64,000 nt of DNA, taken from the NCBI RefSeq assembly GCF_018324205.1, contig NZ_AP023356.1:2745501-2809500 (forward strand), read 5' to 3'. The notes under the pieces are model-generated. The model was not told the DNA's origin and did no database searches. It saw only the letters and a list, made by a program, of their open reading frames with translations. Below, piece by piece: positions 8,146-32,399 of the stretch. The position numbers were made by a program, and so were the translations under genes. The DNA comes from Actinoplanes ianthinogenes (GTDB lineage Bacteria > Actinomycetota > Actinomycetes > Mycobacteriales > Micromonosporaceae). Position 1 is the first letter of the stretch; each line of letters opens with the position of its first letter.

Positions 8146-8471
8146 GATGTCCCCGCAGTGGCTCGGTGGGTCCTCGGGCAGATCTCCATCGTAGGGAGAC
8201 GGAGACGGCCGGCGATATCACGGCGAGGGCTTTCACGGGCCGATGCGGGCCGCGGTAAGGGACATACCCGCGGATCTAAGGGGCCTCGGGTCGAGTCACG
8301 CAGCGTAGTGACCGGCGCCTGCCCGTACCACCCCTGTCCACCGGGCCGGAGCAGGGCAGGGGTGCCCGGCAGGGGTGGGTGAGCGGCGCCACTGGGGTGT
8401 ACGCCCAGTGGTTGCCCAGCCTAGCTTCGGTAGTACCGGTTGACCTGCCCGATGGCCCTGGAGGCATCCCG
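8146..8471. promoter_or_regulatory. Divergent promoter region with nested palindrome
   Basis: 326 bp between the divergent phosphopantetheinyl transferase and thioesterase genes. Two nested inverted repeats are visible: GGCGCC at 8314-8319 with 8385-8390, and CCACCCCTG at 8328-8336 with CAGGGGTGG at 8370-8378, the latter followed by a partial direct copy of GGCAGGGGTG. GGACATACCC (near 8260-8271) also occurs, reversed, upstream of PKS-1. Operator or transcript structure; function inferred only. Confidence 0.4.
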
Positions 8472-9233
8472 ATGACCCTGTCCACCGTCGACACCAGCCT
8501 GTGGTTGCGCACGTACCACCCGACCGACGTGGCGCCGATCCGGCTGGTCTGCCTGCCGCACGCCGGTGGCTCGGCCGGCTACTACTTCCCCGTCTCCCGG
8601 GCCCTGTCGCCGCGCGTCGAGGTGATCGCCGTGCAGTACCCCGGGCGCCAGGACCGCCGGGCCGAGCCCGGCATCGACTCGCTCCAGGACCTCGCCCGGG
8701 ACGTCTACGAGCAGCTCCGCTCTCCCGACGACCGCCCGCTGGCGCTGTTCGGGCACAGCATGGGCGCCACCGTGGCGTACGAGGTGGCCCGGCTGCTGGA
8801 GGACGACGGGATCGTGCCGGCCCACCTGTTCGTCTCCGGGCGGCGGGCGCCGTCGCAGCACCGCGACGAGCGGGTCCACCTCCAGAACGACGCGGGGCTG
8901 GTGGCCGAGATGAAACGGCTCGACGGCACCGCGGGCGGCCTGCTCGACGACCCCGACGTGCTGCGCATGGTGCTCGGGGTGATCCGCAACGACTACCGGG
9001 CCGCGGAGACGTACCGCTGGACGCCGGGACCGGCCCTGCACTGCCCGATCACCGCCCTGACCGGCGACCACGACCCGAAGGTGACCCTCACCGAGGCGGC
9101 CGCCTGGCGCGACCACACGAACGCCTCCTTCGCGCTGCGCGTCTTCGACGGCGGCCACTTCTATCTCAACTCCCACCAGGCCGATGTGCTGGACACGATC
9201 CGGACGGCCCTGACCGAGGTCCCGCACCGCTAG
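8472..9233 (+). CDS. Type II (editing) thioesterase
   Basis: A 253-aa alpha/beta-hydrolase of the GrsT/RifR type that hydrolyses aberrant acyl groups from stalled PKS carrier proteins. N-terminal LVCLPHAGGSAGYY (oxyanion region), nucleophile elbow GHSMG with Ser 96, the acid in GDHDPK (about 199-201) and the catalytic His in GGHFYL (His 229) are all present. ATG at 8472 is chosen for the GGAGG about 8 nt upstream; a longer in-frame start at 8379 lies in promoter-like sequence and is not typical of the family. It faces the LAL gene convergently. A second type II TE sits at 32400-33149. Confidence 0.94.
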   Translation: MTLSTVDTSLWLRTYHPTDVAPIRLVCLPHAGGSAGYYFPVSRALSPRVEVIAVQYPGRQDRRAEPGIDSLQDLARDVYEQLRSPDDRPLALFGHSMGATVAYEVARLLEDDGIVPAHLFVSGRRAPSQHRDERVHLQNDAGLVAEMKRLDGTAGGLLDDPDVLRMVLGVIRNDYRAAETYRWTPGPALHCPITALTGDHDPKVTLTEAAAWRDHTNASFALRVFDGGHFYLNSHQADVLDTIRTALTEVPHR

Positions 9234-9288
9234 GACCACCCAGCCAGACAAAGCGCGTGCCGCGCTCACGAGGCCATCGGCGCGTCGA

Positions 9289-9318
9289 ACGGCCCGGACT
9301 CCACAGAGTCCGGGCCGT
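9289..9318. terminator. Perfect 13-bp hairpin terminator
   Basis: ACGGCCCGGACTC (9289-9301), loop CACA, GAGTCCGGGCCGT (9306-9318), followed by CCGCTTTG. It sits in the 113-bp gap between the convergent thioesterase and LAL genes and would serve both. Confidence 0.85.
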
Positions 9319-9346
9319 CCGCTTTGCCCGAGGGGGCGGGGGACCC

Positions 9347-12109
9347 TCAGGCGGTGGTGAGAGTCGCGTCCAGGTTCGCCGGCAGGTCACTGCGGCGAGT
9401 GACGTTCAATTTCCGGTACGACCTGGTCAGGTGCTGCTCCACGGTGCTGGTGGTGATGTACAGCTTGTCGGCGATCTCCCGGTTCGTGTAGCCGACCGCG
9501 GCCAGCGCGGCGACCCGGCGCTCGGCGTCGCTGAGCATCGCCGCGGCCCCGCCGACAGCGGTCGCCGGCGTGGCCTGCTCGCCGGAGTCCCACTCCGCCT
9601 CCTGCGACAGCGCCCGCCGCAGCGGGACGGCCGCGCAGCCCTCGGCCAGCGCCCGGGCCCGGTGCCCGATCATCCCGGCCCGGCGGGACTCGCCGAGCGC
9701 GTGGTACGCCTGCGCCAGGTCGGTCAGGGTGCGGGCCAGCTCATAGAGGTCGCCGCTGTTCTGGAGCAGGTCGGCGGCCTGGCGCAGCAGCATCGGCCGG
9801 TGCCGGGGCTGCTCGGTCGCGGCCAGCAGCCGCAGGCCGACGCCGCGTGCCCGGGGCATCTGCCCGGTGCACCGGTTGAGCTGCTCCTCGGCCAGCTTGC
9901 GAGCCTGGAGCGGGCGGCCCATCCGCAGGTACGCCTCGGCGGCGTCGGAGCGCCAGGCGACCAGGCCGGGCGCGTCCACCCCCCAGGCGCTCATCAGGTC
10001 ACCGGCCCGCTGGAAGTCGCGCAGCGCCAGGCCGGGGTGGTCGGTGGCCAGGCTGTACCGGCCCCGGGCCTGGAGGTAGTGCAGGCCGTACCGGGTCTGG
10101 AACATCGCCTCGGGGACCGGCTGGTCGAGCTGCTCGCGGACGTCGTCGAAGTCACCCATCGCGACCGACGCGATGATCAGCAGGGACAGCGGGTGCCCGA
10201 CCGCGACACCCCAGCTGGCCGGCGGCATGATCTCCAGCGCGGTGCGCGCGTAACCCGCCGCGCCGGCCAGGTTGCCCATCCGCACCGCGACCTCGGCGCG
10301 GACCACCGCGAGCCGGGCCTGCCGGCTGGGCGCGCGCCGGGTGTACGCCTCCTCGACGAACAGGTCGCACCAGCCGGCCGCCTTGTCGGCGTGCCCGGCG
10401 TAGGTCAGCGCCAGCAGCGCGCTCTCCACCGTGTCCAGGGACATCTCGTCGAGCCGGGAGCCGCGCAGGATCCGCTCGCACGTGTCGCCCAGGTCGGGAC
10501 CCGGGTTGGAGCTGATCACCGAGGAGAGCGCCCGGGCGGCGGCCAGCCGGCGGCTCGCCGAGACGGTGGCGGCGGTGGCGTTGGTTTTCGGCAGGTGGGC
10601 GACGAACGGCGCGTACGTGCAGCGCAGCCAGGGGCGGGTGGCGGCCAGCTCGGCGGCGGTGTCCGGGTCGAGCTCGCCGCCCTGCGCGGCCAGGTGGTCC
10701 AGCACGTGCTCGGCGTCGCGGAACTGGCCGTGCCAGAGCAGCGCCTTGGCCAGCACGATCGCGTCGCTGCCGCGGAGCACGCCCTTGTCCAGCGCCCCGG
10801 TCAGCTCGGGCAGGTAGCCGGCCGACGTGCTCGGGTTGATCCGCCACTCGGCGCGGACCAGCGTGGTCATGATGCGCACCCGGTGCCGGTCGTCGGTGCA
10901 GGCTTTCCAGGCGAGCTTGAGGTAGCGGACCGCGGCCTCGACCCGGCCCTCGCGCAGTGCCTGCCGGGCGGCGTCCTCCAGCACGGTGACGCCCCAGCTC
11001 TCCCGCACGTCGCTGGCGTTGACCAGGTGCTCGGCCACCACCCGGGTGGAGGCGCCGCGGTCGTAGGTCAGCACGGCGGCCCGGCGGTGCAGCTCGGCGC
11101 GCTGCTCCTGGCGCACGTCGGCGAGCACCGCGGCGCGGGCCGCGGGGTGCCGGAAGGCGCCCATGCCGAGCAGGCCGGCCATGGTGAGCGCCCGGACGCT
11201 CTGGGCGACCTGCTGCGAGCCGACCCCGATCAGCGAGTCCAGGCTCTCCGGGTCGTCCAGCACCGCGACGCCCCGGGCCACCTCGAGCAGCCGGTCGTCG
11301 GCGCGGTGCAGGCAGGACATCACGGCCGCGGCGTAACCGTCGCCGGCGACCGCGTCCTCCGGCTCGGCGCCGGTCTCGGCCAGCGTCTGCCGGTGGTCCG
11401 CGATCAGGCCGTCGACCAGCAGCGGGTTGCCGCCGCTGAGCTGGTGCCAGCGGTCGGCGAGCCGGTCGGCGACCTCGGCGCCGGCCCGCTGCTCGGCGAA
11501 CTGCCGGACGCCGTCGCCGGTGAGCGGCTCCAGGTGGATCCGGCTGCCCGAGCCGGGCCGCAGCAGGTCGGCCTGCCAGGCCGGCTCGCCGGCCGCGCCG
11601 AAGGTGCTGCGGCTGAACACCACCAGGAGCTTGGCCGGCCGGGCGCGGCGGGCCAGGTAGGAGAGGCAGACCAGCGAGGCGCCGTCGGCGTGCTGGACGT
11701 CGTCGACCAGCAGGGCCAGCGGGAACCGCTCGGCCAGCTCCAGCAGGACGGTGCACAGGCCGTGGATGATCTGGGCGTCCAGGTGACCGGCGTCGTCGCC
11801 GGCCAGCACCGCCTTGGTGCCCTCGAGAAGCAGGCTCATGGCCCGGTCCCGGTCGTCGGCGGGCAGCGGCGCGTCGTGGAAGAGCTGGCCCAGCAGGGCG
11901 AGCGGCATGTCCCGCTCGACCGCCGAGCCGGTCGCCGTGACCGCCAGCGCGCCCCGCTCGATCGAGCGGTCGGCGAGCACGTTCAGCAGCTCGCTCTTGC
12001 CGGTGGCGACGGTGCCGGTGACCAGGGCGGTGCGGCCGCGCCCGGCGACCGCGTCGGCCAGGAGCTCGTCGAGGCAGGCCAGGGCCTCATCGCGCTCGAT
12101 CAGTCCCAT
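9347..12109 (-). CDS. LuxR-family LAL transcriptional regulator
   Basis: A 920-aa large ATP-binding LuxR-type regulator. The N-terminus holds an AAA-like ATPase with Walker A GTVATGKSELL (about residues 31-41) and Walker B LALLVDDVQHADG. The middle is helical/TPR-like. The last 65 residues are a LuxR helix-turn-helix (LSDAERRVAALAAVGYTNRE, then STVEQHL). ATG at 12107-12109 is chosen over an upstream in-frame start because AGGAGG lies 7 nt before it. LAL proteins commonly act as pathway-specific activators of macrolide and macrolactam clusters. Its 5' leader contains a strong hairpin (12138-12163) and two TATCG boxes 22 bp apart. Confidence 0.93.
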   Translation of the reverse strand: MGLIERDEALACLDELLADAVAGRGRTALVTGTVATGKSELLNVLADRSIERGALAVTATGSAVERDMPLALLGQLFHDAPLPADDRDRAMSLLLEGTKAVLAGDDAGHLDAQIIHGLCTVLLELAERFPLALLVDDVQHADGASLVCLSYLARRARPAKLLVVFSRSTFGAAGEPAWQADLLRPGSGSRIHLEPLTGDGVRQFAEQRAGAEVADRLADRWHQLSGGNPLLVDGLIADHRQTLAETGAEPEDAVAGDGYAAAVMSCLHRADDRLLEVARGVAVLDDPESLDSLIGVGSQQVAQSVRALTMAGLLGMGAFRHPAARAAVLADVRQEQRAELHRRAAVLTYDRGASTRVVAEHLVNASDVRESWGVTVLEDAARQALREGRVEAAVRYLKLAWKACTDDRHRVRIMTTLVRAEWRINPSTSAGYLPELTGALDKGVLRGSDAIVLAKALLWHGQFRDAEHVLDHLAAQGGELDPDTAAELAATRPWLRCTYAPFVAHLPKTNATAATVSASRRLAAARALSSVISSNPGPDLGDTCERILRGSRLDEMSLDTVESALLALTYAGHADKAAGWCDLFVEEAYTRRAPSRQARLAVVRAEVAVRMGNLAGAAGYARTALEIMPPASWGVAVGHPLSLLIIASVAMGDFDDVREQLDQPVPEAMFQTRYGLHYLQARGRYSLATDHPGLALRDFQRAGDLMSAWGVDAPGLVAWRSDAAEAYLRMGRPLQARKLAEEQLNRCTGQMPRARGVGLRLLAATEQPRHRPMLLRQAADLLQNSGDLYELARTLTDLAQAYHALGESRRAGMIGHRARALAEGCAAVPLRRALSQEAEWDSGEQATPATAVGGAAAMLSDAERRVAALAAVGYTNREIADKLYITTSTVEQHLTRSYRKLNVTRRSDLPANLDATLTTA

Positions 12110-12137
12110 GATGGACCTCCTGTCGGATCCCCGAATC

Positions 12138-12163
12138 CCGGCGGGCACCCCCGTGCCCGCCGG
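12138..12163. terminator. 11-bp hairpin in the LAL leader
   Basis: CCGGCGGGCAC (12138-12148), loop CCCC, GTGCCCGCCGG (12153-12163). It lies downstream of the FAD monooxygenase stop and only about 30 bp before the LAL start, so it could end the upstream transcript or act as an attenuator of the LAL gene. Confidence 0.6.
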
Positions 12164-12209
12164 TGGCGACCGGACAACCCGGCGCCAGACACCACTGTCC
12201 GGCCAACCG

Positions 12210-12238
12210 CTATCGGGCCGCCTTCACGCCCTTATCGG
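12210..12238. promoter_or_regulatory. Paired CTATCGG/TTATCGG boxes 22 bp apart
   Basis: CTATCGG starts at 12210 and TTATCGG at 12232, exactly two 11-bp turns apart, in the gap upstream of the LAL gene. They match the phased repeats at 3371-3432. Candidate SARP operator; inference only. Confidence 0.4.
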
Positions 12239-12254
12239 CGGCCCGAAGCGCAGG

Positions 12255-13448
12255 TCAGGGGTGCTGCGACGGGGTGGGGTAGGCAGGAATCTCGATGGCG
12301 TTGGCCGCCTTGTGCAGCGGCGCCATCATCGCGGCCATCATCCGGTCGCGGCCGGGGAGCCGGGACATCACCCCGAGCATCACCATCGACATCTTCACCT
12401 GGCCGGCGCTGCTCAGCACCATCCGCTTGATGTTGGCCGGGCCGAGTTTCTGGTTGCGCTCGGCGAACGGGCGCATCCGGCGCTCGTAGGCCGCGAAGGC
12501 GGCCTCGTGGTCGCCACCGGCCGCGGCCAGCTCGCCGGCCAGCAGGTAGGCACCCACCAGCGCGAGACTGGTGCCCTGGCCGGAGGCGGGTGAGGCGCAG
12601 TGCGCCGCGTCGCCGAGCAGCACGACCGGGCCGGCCGACCAGCGGTCCATCCGCACCTGGGCGAGCCGGTCGTAATAGAGGTCGGGGGCGTCGGCGACCG
12701 CCTCCAGCAGCCGCGGCACCTCCCAGCCCTGCCCCGCGTAGGCCTCCTGAAGCGCCCGGCGCGGGTCGCCCTCGTCGATCCCGGCCGGCTCGGTGAACAG
12801 GAACATCGCCTTGGCACTGGTCTGGCCGGCGGTGCTGTAGACCAGGGTGGTGCGGCCGGGGCTGACATAGGTCAGCTCCTCGCGGTCGAGGCCGAGGTGG
12901 TTGGGCACCGTGCAGATGGCGACCCGATAGCCCATGTCGTGGACGAAGCCGGACTCCGGGCCGAAGGCCAGCTCCCGGGTGCGCGAGTGCACCCCGTCGG
13001 CGCCGACGATCAGGTCGAACGTCTCGGTGCGGCCACTGTCGAAGGTGACCGTCGTGCCGTCCAGCGCGGCGATCGCGTCGCCGAAGCGATAGTCCACCTC
13101 GTCACGGGTCAGGTCGAACAGCAGCCGGGTGAGGTCGCCACGGAGGATCTCCGCGTCGTGCTCCTCGCGGCCGCCGAAGGTGTCCCCGTTCATGCTGGCG
13201 ACCCGCTTGCCGGTGCGGTCGACCACCGCGCCGCTGCGCACGTCGGTGCGCAGCTCACGGGCCTGCTCCAGGATGCCGGTGCGGCGCACCACCTCGAGGG
13301 CGGCGCCGCGGATGTCCACCTTGTAGCCCCCGTCGCGCAGGGCCGTGGCCCGCTCGACGACCGTGGGCGTGAAGCCGTGGCGGCGCAGCCAGTACGCCAG
13401 CGTGAGGCCGGCGACGCCGGCTCCGGAGATCAGGACCGTCTTCGTCAT
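12255..13448 (-). CDS. FAD-dependent monooxygenase (TetX/PHBH-like)
   Basis: A 397-aa class A flavoprotein monooxygenase. The N-terminal Rossmann motif GAGVAGLTLA (residues about 8-17), the DG motif VGADGVHSRTRE and the GD motif LLGDAAHCASPASGQGT (about 272-290) are intact. No membrane segment. It could hydroxylate or epoxidise the macrolactam or inactivate a toxic compound; the sequence does not decide. ATG at 13446-13448 has no Shine-Dalgarno, but a -10-like TATCGT ends 7 nt upstream, so the mRNA is probably leaderless. A longer start upstream would run through the promoter. Separated from the MFS gene by a terminator, so transcribed alone. Confidence 0.9.
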   Translation of the reverse strand: MTKTVLISGAGVAGLTLAYWLRRHGFTPTVVERATALRDGGYKVDIRGAALEVVRRTGILEQARELRTDVRSGAVVDRTGKRVASMNGDTFGGREEHDAEILRGDLTRLLFDLTRDEVDYRFGDAIAALDGTTVTFDSGRTETFDLIVGADGVHSRTRELAFGPESGFVHDMGYRVAICTVPNHLGLDREELTYVSPGRTTLVYSTAGQTSAKAMFLFTEPAGIDEGDPRRALQEAYAGQGWEVPRLLEAVADAPDLYYDRLAQVRMDRWSAGPVVLLGDAAHCASPASGQGTSLALVGAYLLAGELAAAGGDHEAAFAAYERRMRPFAERNQKLGPANIKRMVLSSAGQVKMSMVMLGVMSRLPGRDRMMAAMMAPLHKAANAIEIPAYPTPSQHP

Positions 13449-13485
13449 GCGTTCGACGATACACATGTGTGAGACGTTTGTGCAA
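13449..13485 (-). promoter_or_regulatory. Leaderless promoter with ACACATGTGT operator palindrome
   Basis: On the minus strand: TTGCAC (13480-13485) as -35, an 18-bp spacer, TATCGT (13456-13461) as -10, then 7 nt to the ATG A at 13448. The palindrome ACACATGTGT (13461-13470) fills the spacer next to the -10, where a repressor would block polymerase. Also a direct repeat GACG(T/C)TTGT at 13473 and 13486, 13 bp apart. Confidence 0.55.
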
Positions 13486-13533
13486 GACGCTTGTTCCAGC
13501 ACTCTGGACAGCTCTCGGAAACCCTAACGACGA

Positions 13534-13567
13534 CCGGCCCGGATCGGGGGGAATCGATCCGGGCCGG
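13534..13567. terminator. Perfect 13-bp hairpin downstream of the MFS gene
   Basis: CCGGCCCGGATCG (13534-13546) pairs with CGATCCGGGCCGG (13555-13567) around an 8-nt loop. It lies 24 bp beyond the MFS stop and isolates that gene from the monooxygenase. Confidence 0.85.
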
Positions 13568-13590
13568 CCGTGGTCCTCCGGGACGGCATG

Positions 13591-15165
13591 TCAGTTGCCC
13601 GCGATGGCGTAGTCCTCCTTCCCGGGGACCGGCTCGGCGGTCTCCGTCTCCGGCTCGGCCGGCGGCCGGGGCGCGTCGACGTGCCGCAGCGCGACCACCG
13701 CGAGGACGGCGCCCAGCACCATCAGCAGGGTGGCGAACAGCGCGGCCACGTGCATCTCCTGGACGAAGGCGAGGTGCGCCTTCGCGGTCAGCTCGGCCGC
13801 GGCCTGGGCGGGCAGCTTGGCGGCCGCCGCGACGGCGCCACCGAGCGTCTCCTGAGCCGACTCCGGCACGACGCCGTCCATCTGGCTGGTGTAGACCGCG
13901 CTGCCGATGCTGCCCAGCACCGCGACGCCGACCGCGCCGCCGAACTCCTGGCCGGTCTGGAGCACGGCCGAGGCCGCGCCGGCCTTCTCCGGCGGAGCGC
14001 TGGCCACCACCATCTCGGTGATCATGGTCATCACCACGGCCAGACCGGCGGAGAGCGCCACCAGGCCGGGGAGCAGGATCGCGAGGCCGTCCTCGACCGG
14101 CGTGAAGGTCACCGTGAAGAAGCCGGCCGCGGCCAGGACGAAGCCGCCGGCCACCACGTACGCCGGGCGGACGACCCGGACGACGGCGGTGGCGATCGGC
14201 ACGGCGACACCGACCGCGAGCGTGCCGGGGATGGTCCAGAGCGCCGCGCGGAACGGGCTCAGACCCAGCACGGTCTGCAGGTACTGGGTGCTGAACAGGG
14301 AGAAGCCGACCATGCCGAAGAGCGCCACCAGGTTGATCGCGATCGAGGCGCCGTAGGCACGCTGGCGGAACAGCTTCAGGTCGATCATCGGGTCGGCGAC
14401 GACCTGCTGGCGCCGGACGAACGCGGCCGCCAGCAGCAGACCGGCCACCGCCGCGGCGACCGGGACGGTGCTGAAGCCGTAGATCGCGATCCGCTTCAGG
14501 CCATAGATCACCGGCAGCACCGCGCCCAGCGACAGCGCCGCGCTGATCAGGTCGAAGCGGGGCGCGCCGGGCACCTTGAACTCGGGCAGCAGCACCGGGC
14601 CGAGCACGACCAGCAGCACCATCACCGGGACGTTGATGATGAAGACCGAGCCCCACCAAAAGTTGTCCAGGAGCAGGCCACCGAGGATCGGGCCGAGGGC
14701 GGCGCCGGCCGCCATGCCGCCGGACCAGGCCGCCACCGCGGTACGCCGCTGCGTCTGGTCGTGGAAGAGGTTGCGGATGAGCGCGAGGGTCGAGGGCATC
14801 AGGGTGGCGCCGGCGACGCCCATCGCGGCGCGGGCGGCGATGAACTCGCCGGCCGAGGACGCGTACGCGGCGACCAGCGAGCCGATGCCGAACGCGACGG
14901 CGCCGGCCAGCAGCAGCCGGCGACGGCCGATCTTGTCACCCAGGGTGCCCATGGTCAGCAGGAGACCGGCCAGCACAAACGCGTAGATGTCGACCATCCA
15001 CAGTTGCTGGGCGCCGGTCGGCCCCAGTTCCGCGCTCATGGCCGGCAGTGCGTAGTAGAGCACCGTCAGGTCCATCGAGACCAGCAGAACCGGAAGCAGC
15101 AGTACGCCGAGGGCAAACCATTCCTTGCGGCCTGCCTTCGCCTGAAGTACTTCAGTTTCGGTCAT
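13591..15165 (-). CDS. MFS drug exporter, DHA2 (14-TMS) type
   Basis: A 524-aa membrane transporter of the EmrB/QacA/SmvA group, driven by proton exchange in the cell membrane. Visible features: helix 1 ending SMDLTVLYYALP (motif D1), motif A GDKIGRRRLLL, motif C region GAALGPILGGLLL, and about 14 hydrophobic spans with a soluble loop near residues 430-455. The C-terminal tail is acidic and hydrophilic. Probable exporter of, or self-resistance to, the cluster product. ATG at 15163-15165 has no ribosome-binding site; a TACCGT 6 nt upstream makes a leaderless start possible. Divergent from PKS-1, so both may share regulation in 15166-15408. Confidence 0.93.
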   Translation of the reverse strand: MTETEVLQAKAGRKEWFALGVLLLPVLLVSMDLTVLYYALPAMSAELGPTGAQQLWMVDIYAFVLAGLLLTMGTLGDKIGRRRLLLAGAVAFGIGSLVAAYASSAGEFIAARAAMGVAGATLMPSTLALIRNLFHDQTQRRTAVAAWSGGMAAGAALGPILGGLLLDNFWWGSVFIINVPVMVLLVVLGPVLLPEFKVPGAPRFDLISAALSLGAVLPVIYGLKRIAIYGFSTVPVAAAVAGLLLAAAFVRRQQVVADPMIDLKLFRQRAYGASIAINLVALFGMVGFSLFSTQYLQTVLGLSPFRAALWTIPGTLAVGVAVPIATAVVRVVRPAYVVAGGFVLAAAGFFTVTFTPVEDGLAILLPGLVALSAGLAVVMTMITEMVVASAPPEKAGAASAVLQTGQEFGGAVGVAVLGSIGSAVYTSQMDGVVPESAQETLGGAVAAAAKLPAQAAAELTAKAHLAFVQEMHVAALFATLLMVLGAVLAVVALRHVDAPRPPAEPETETAEPVPGKEDYAIAGN

Positions 15166-15408
15166 GCCACAACGGTAGGAAAATCGGCCCAGAGGCGTCC
15201 AGAGCGACGATTCCAGGCAGGGGAACCAATCATTTGTTCAGGGGTCTCGGATACGAAATAGGGGTTGCCCTGCCCTCGTCAATGGGCTGGTCCGGCGGAT
15301 AGGGGTATGTCCGGTGCGGCCACGCCAATAGCGTCGACCGCGGGCCGGTGTGGCCGTTTCCTTCTGATCGAGCGACGATTTCGCCGACCAAATGTGGGGT
15401 GTCTTCGA
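15166..15408. promoter_or_regulatory. Divergent MFS / PKS-1 promoter region
   Basis: 243 bp without a gene. ATAGGGGT occurs twice as a direct repeat (15258-15265 and 15299-15306); read on the other strand the second is ACCCCTATCC, like the CCCCTATCG upstream of the starter operon. A relatively AT-rich stretch (CCAATCATTTG) lies near 15230. The -35/-10 elements of PKS-1 are not clear. Confidence 0.4.
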
Positions 15409-31380
<15,972 letters not shown>

Positions 31381-31510
31381 GGGTTTGCTGGGTGGACGGG
31401 CCGTCGGCATCTCGCCGGCGGCCCGTTCCGCTTCCGCATGCCAAGCCACGGCCGCCGCTCCTGGTAGTGGTGGGACGCGGTCGGTGAGGCGGCTTGCGGT
31501 CCCGGTTAAT
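31381..31510. other. Spacer before the hairpin array
   Basis: 130 bp following the PKS-1 stop. It includes a short GC-rich inverted repeat (GGACGGGCCGTC near 31393) that may help terminate PKS-1. No gene seen. Confidence 0.4.
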
Positions 31511-32340
31511 GAGCTGGTCCTGAGGGCCGTATCACCGGGCTGGACAGGGCCATCAGCACCAGCCGAGCGTGGCGAGCTGGTCCTGACCGCCCTAACACGG
31601 GACCGGAAAGGGCCACCAGCACCAGCTGAGGGGGACGAGCTGGCCCTGACGGCCCTAACACGGAACCGGAAAGGGCCATGAGGACCAGCCGGGCACCGAG
31701 ACCGACGAGCTGGTGCTGACGGCCCTAACACGGAACAGGGAAGGGCCGTCAGGACCAGCCGAGGGGGACGAGCTGGTCCTGACGGCCCTATCACGGGACC
31801 GGGAAGGGCCACCAGCACCAGCCGAGCGGGACGAGCTGGTCCCGACCGCCCTAACACGGAACCGGAAAGGGCCACCAGCACCAGCCGAGCGGGACGAGCT
31901 GGTCCCGACCGCCCTAACACGGAACCGGAAAGGGCCACCAGCACCAGCCGAGCGGGACGAGCTGGTCCTGACCGCCCTAACACGGAACCGGAAAGGGCCA
32001 TGAGGACCAGCCGGGCACCGAGACCGACGAGCTGGCACCAGTGGCCCTATAACGGAACCGGAAAGGGCCACCAGCACCAGCCGAGCGGGACGAGCTGGTC
32101 CTGACGGCCCCAACACGGAACCGGAAAGGGCCACCAGGACCAGCCGAGGGGGACGAGCTGGTGCTGACGGCCCTAACACGGGACCGGAAAGGGCCACCAG
32201 GACCAGCCGAGGGGGACGAGCTGGTGCTGACGGCCCTATCACGAGACCGGGAAGGGCCACCAGGACCAGCCGAGCGGGACGAGCTGGTGCTGACGGCCCT
32301 AACACGGGACCGGAACGGGCCATGAGGACCAGCTGGGGGA
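31511..32340. repeat. Array of 13 tandem 63-bp hairpin repeats
   Basis: Thirteen units begin GAGCTGG at 31511, 31574 and onward to 32281. Most are exactly 63 bp; two are 70 bp because of a longer linker (GGGCACCGAGACCGAC), which accounts for the full span. Each unit holds GCTGGTCCTGACGGCCCT, a loop of about 15 nt (AACACGGAACCGGAA) and AGGGCC(A/G)(C/T)CAGGACCAGC, so every unit can fold into an 18-bp stem. The array fills most of the 1,019-bp gap between the convergent PKS-1 and type II TE genes. It is open in several frames only because 63 is a multiple of 3. Confidence 0.95.
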
Positions 32341-32348
32341 CGACGAGC

Positions 32349-32377
32349 AGCGCCAGCCTGGGGACGGGGCTGGCGCT
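32349..32377. terminator. 10-bp hairpin downstream of the starter operon
   Basis: AGCGCCAGCC (32349-32358) pairs with GGCTGGCGCT (32368-32377), 23 bp beyond the type II TE stop. It looks like a diverged 14th copy of the hairpin family and is placed to terminate the operon. Confidence 0.65.
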
Positions 32378-32399
32378 GTGGGCGTACCGAAATAAGGGG

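Noticed and set aside
7168..8382. Plus-strand open frame opposite the phosphopantetheinyl transferase
   Set aside because: No domain, compositional bias of a shadow frame; the minus-strand gene has all family motifs.
31655..32323. Long open frames on both strands in the intergenic repeat array, encoding 21-residue repeats
   Set aside because: They exist only because the repeat period is 63 bp; there is no ribosome-binding site or recognisable domain, and several frames are open equally. I treat them as non-coding, although the same element is translated inside PKS-4.
31511..32340. CRISPR-like regular repeats
   Set aside because: There are no unique spacers between units: the whole 63 bp is repeated, each unit is a hairpin, and no cas genes are near.
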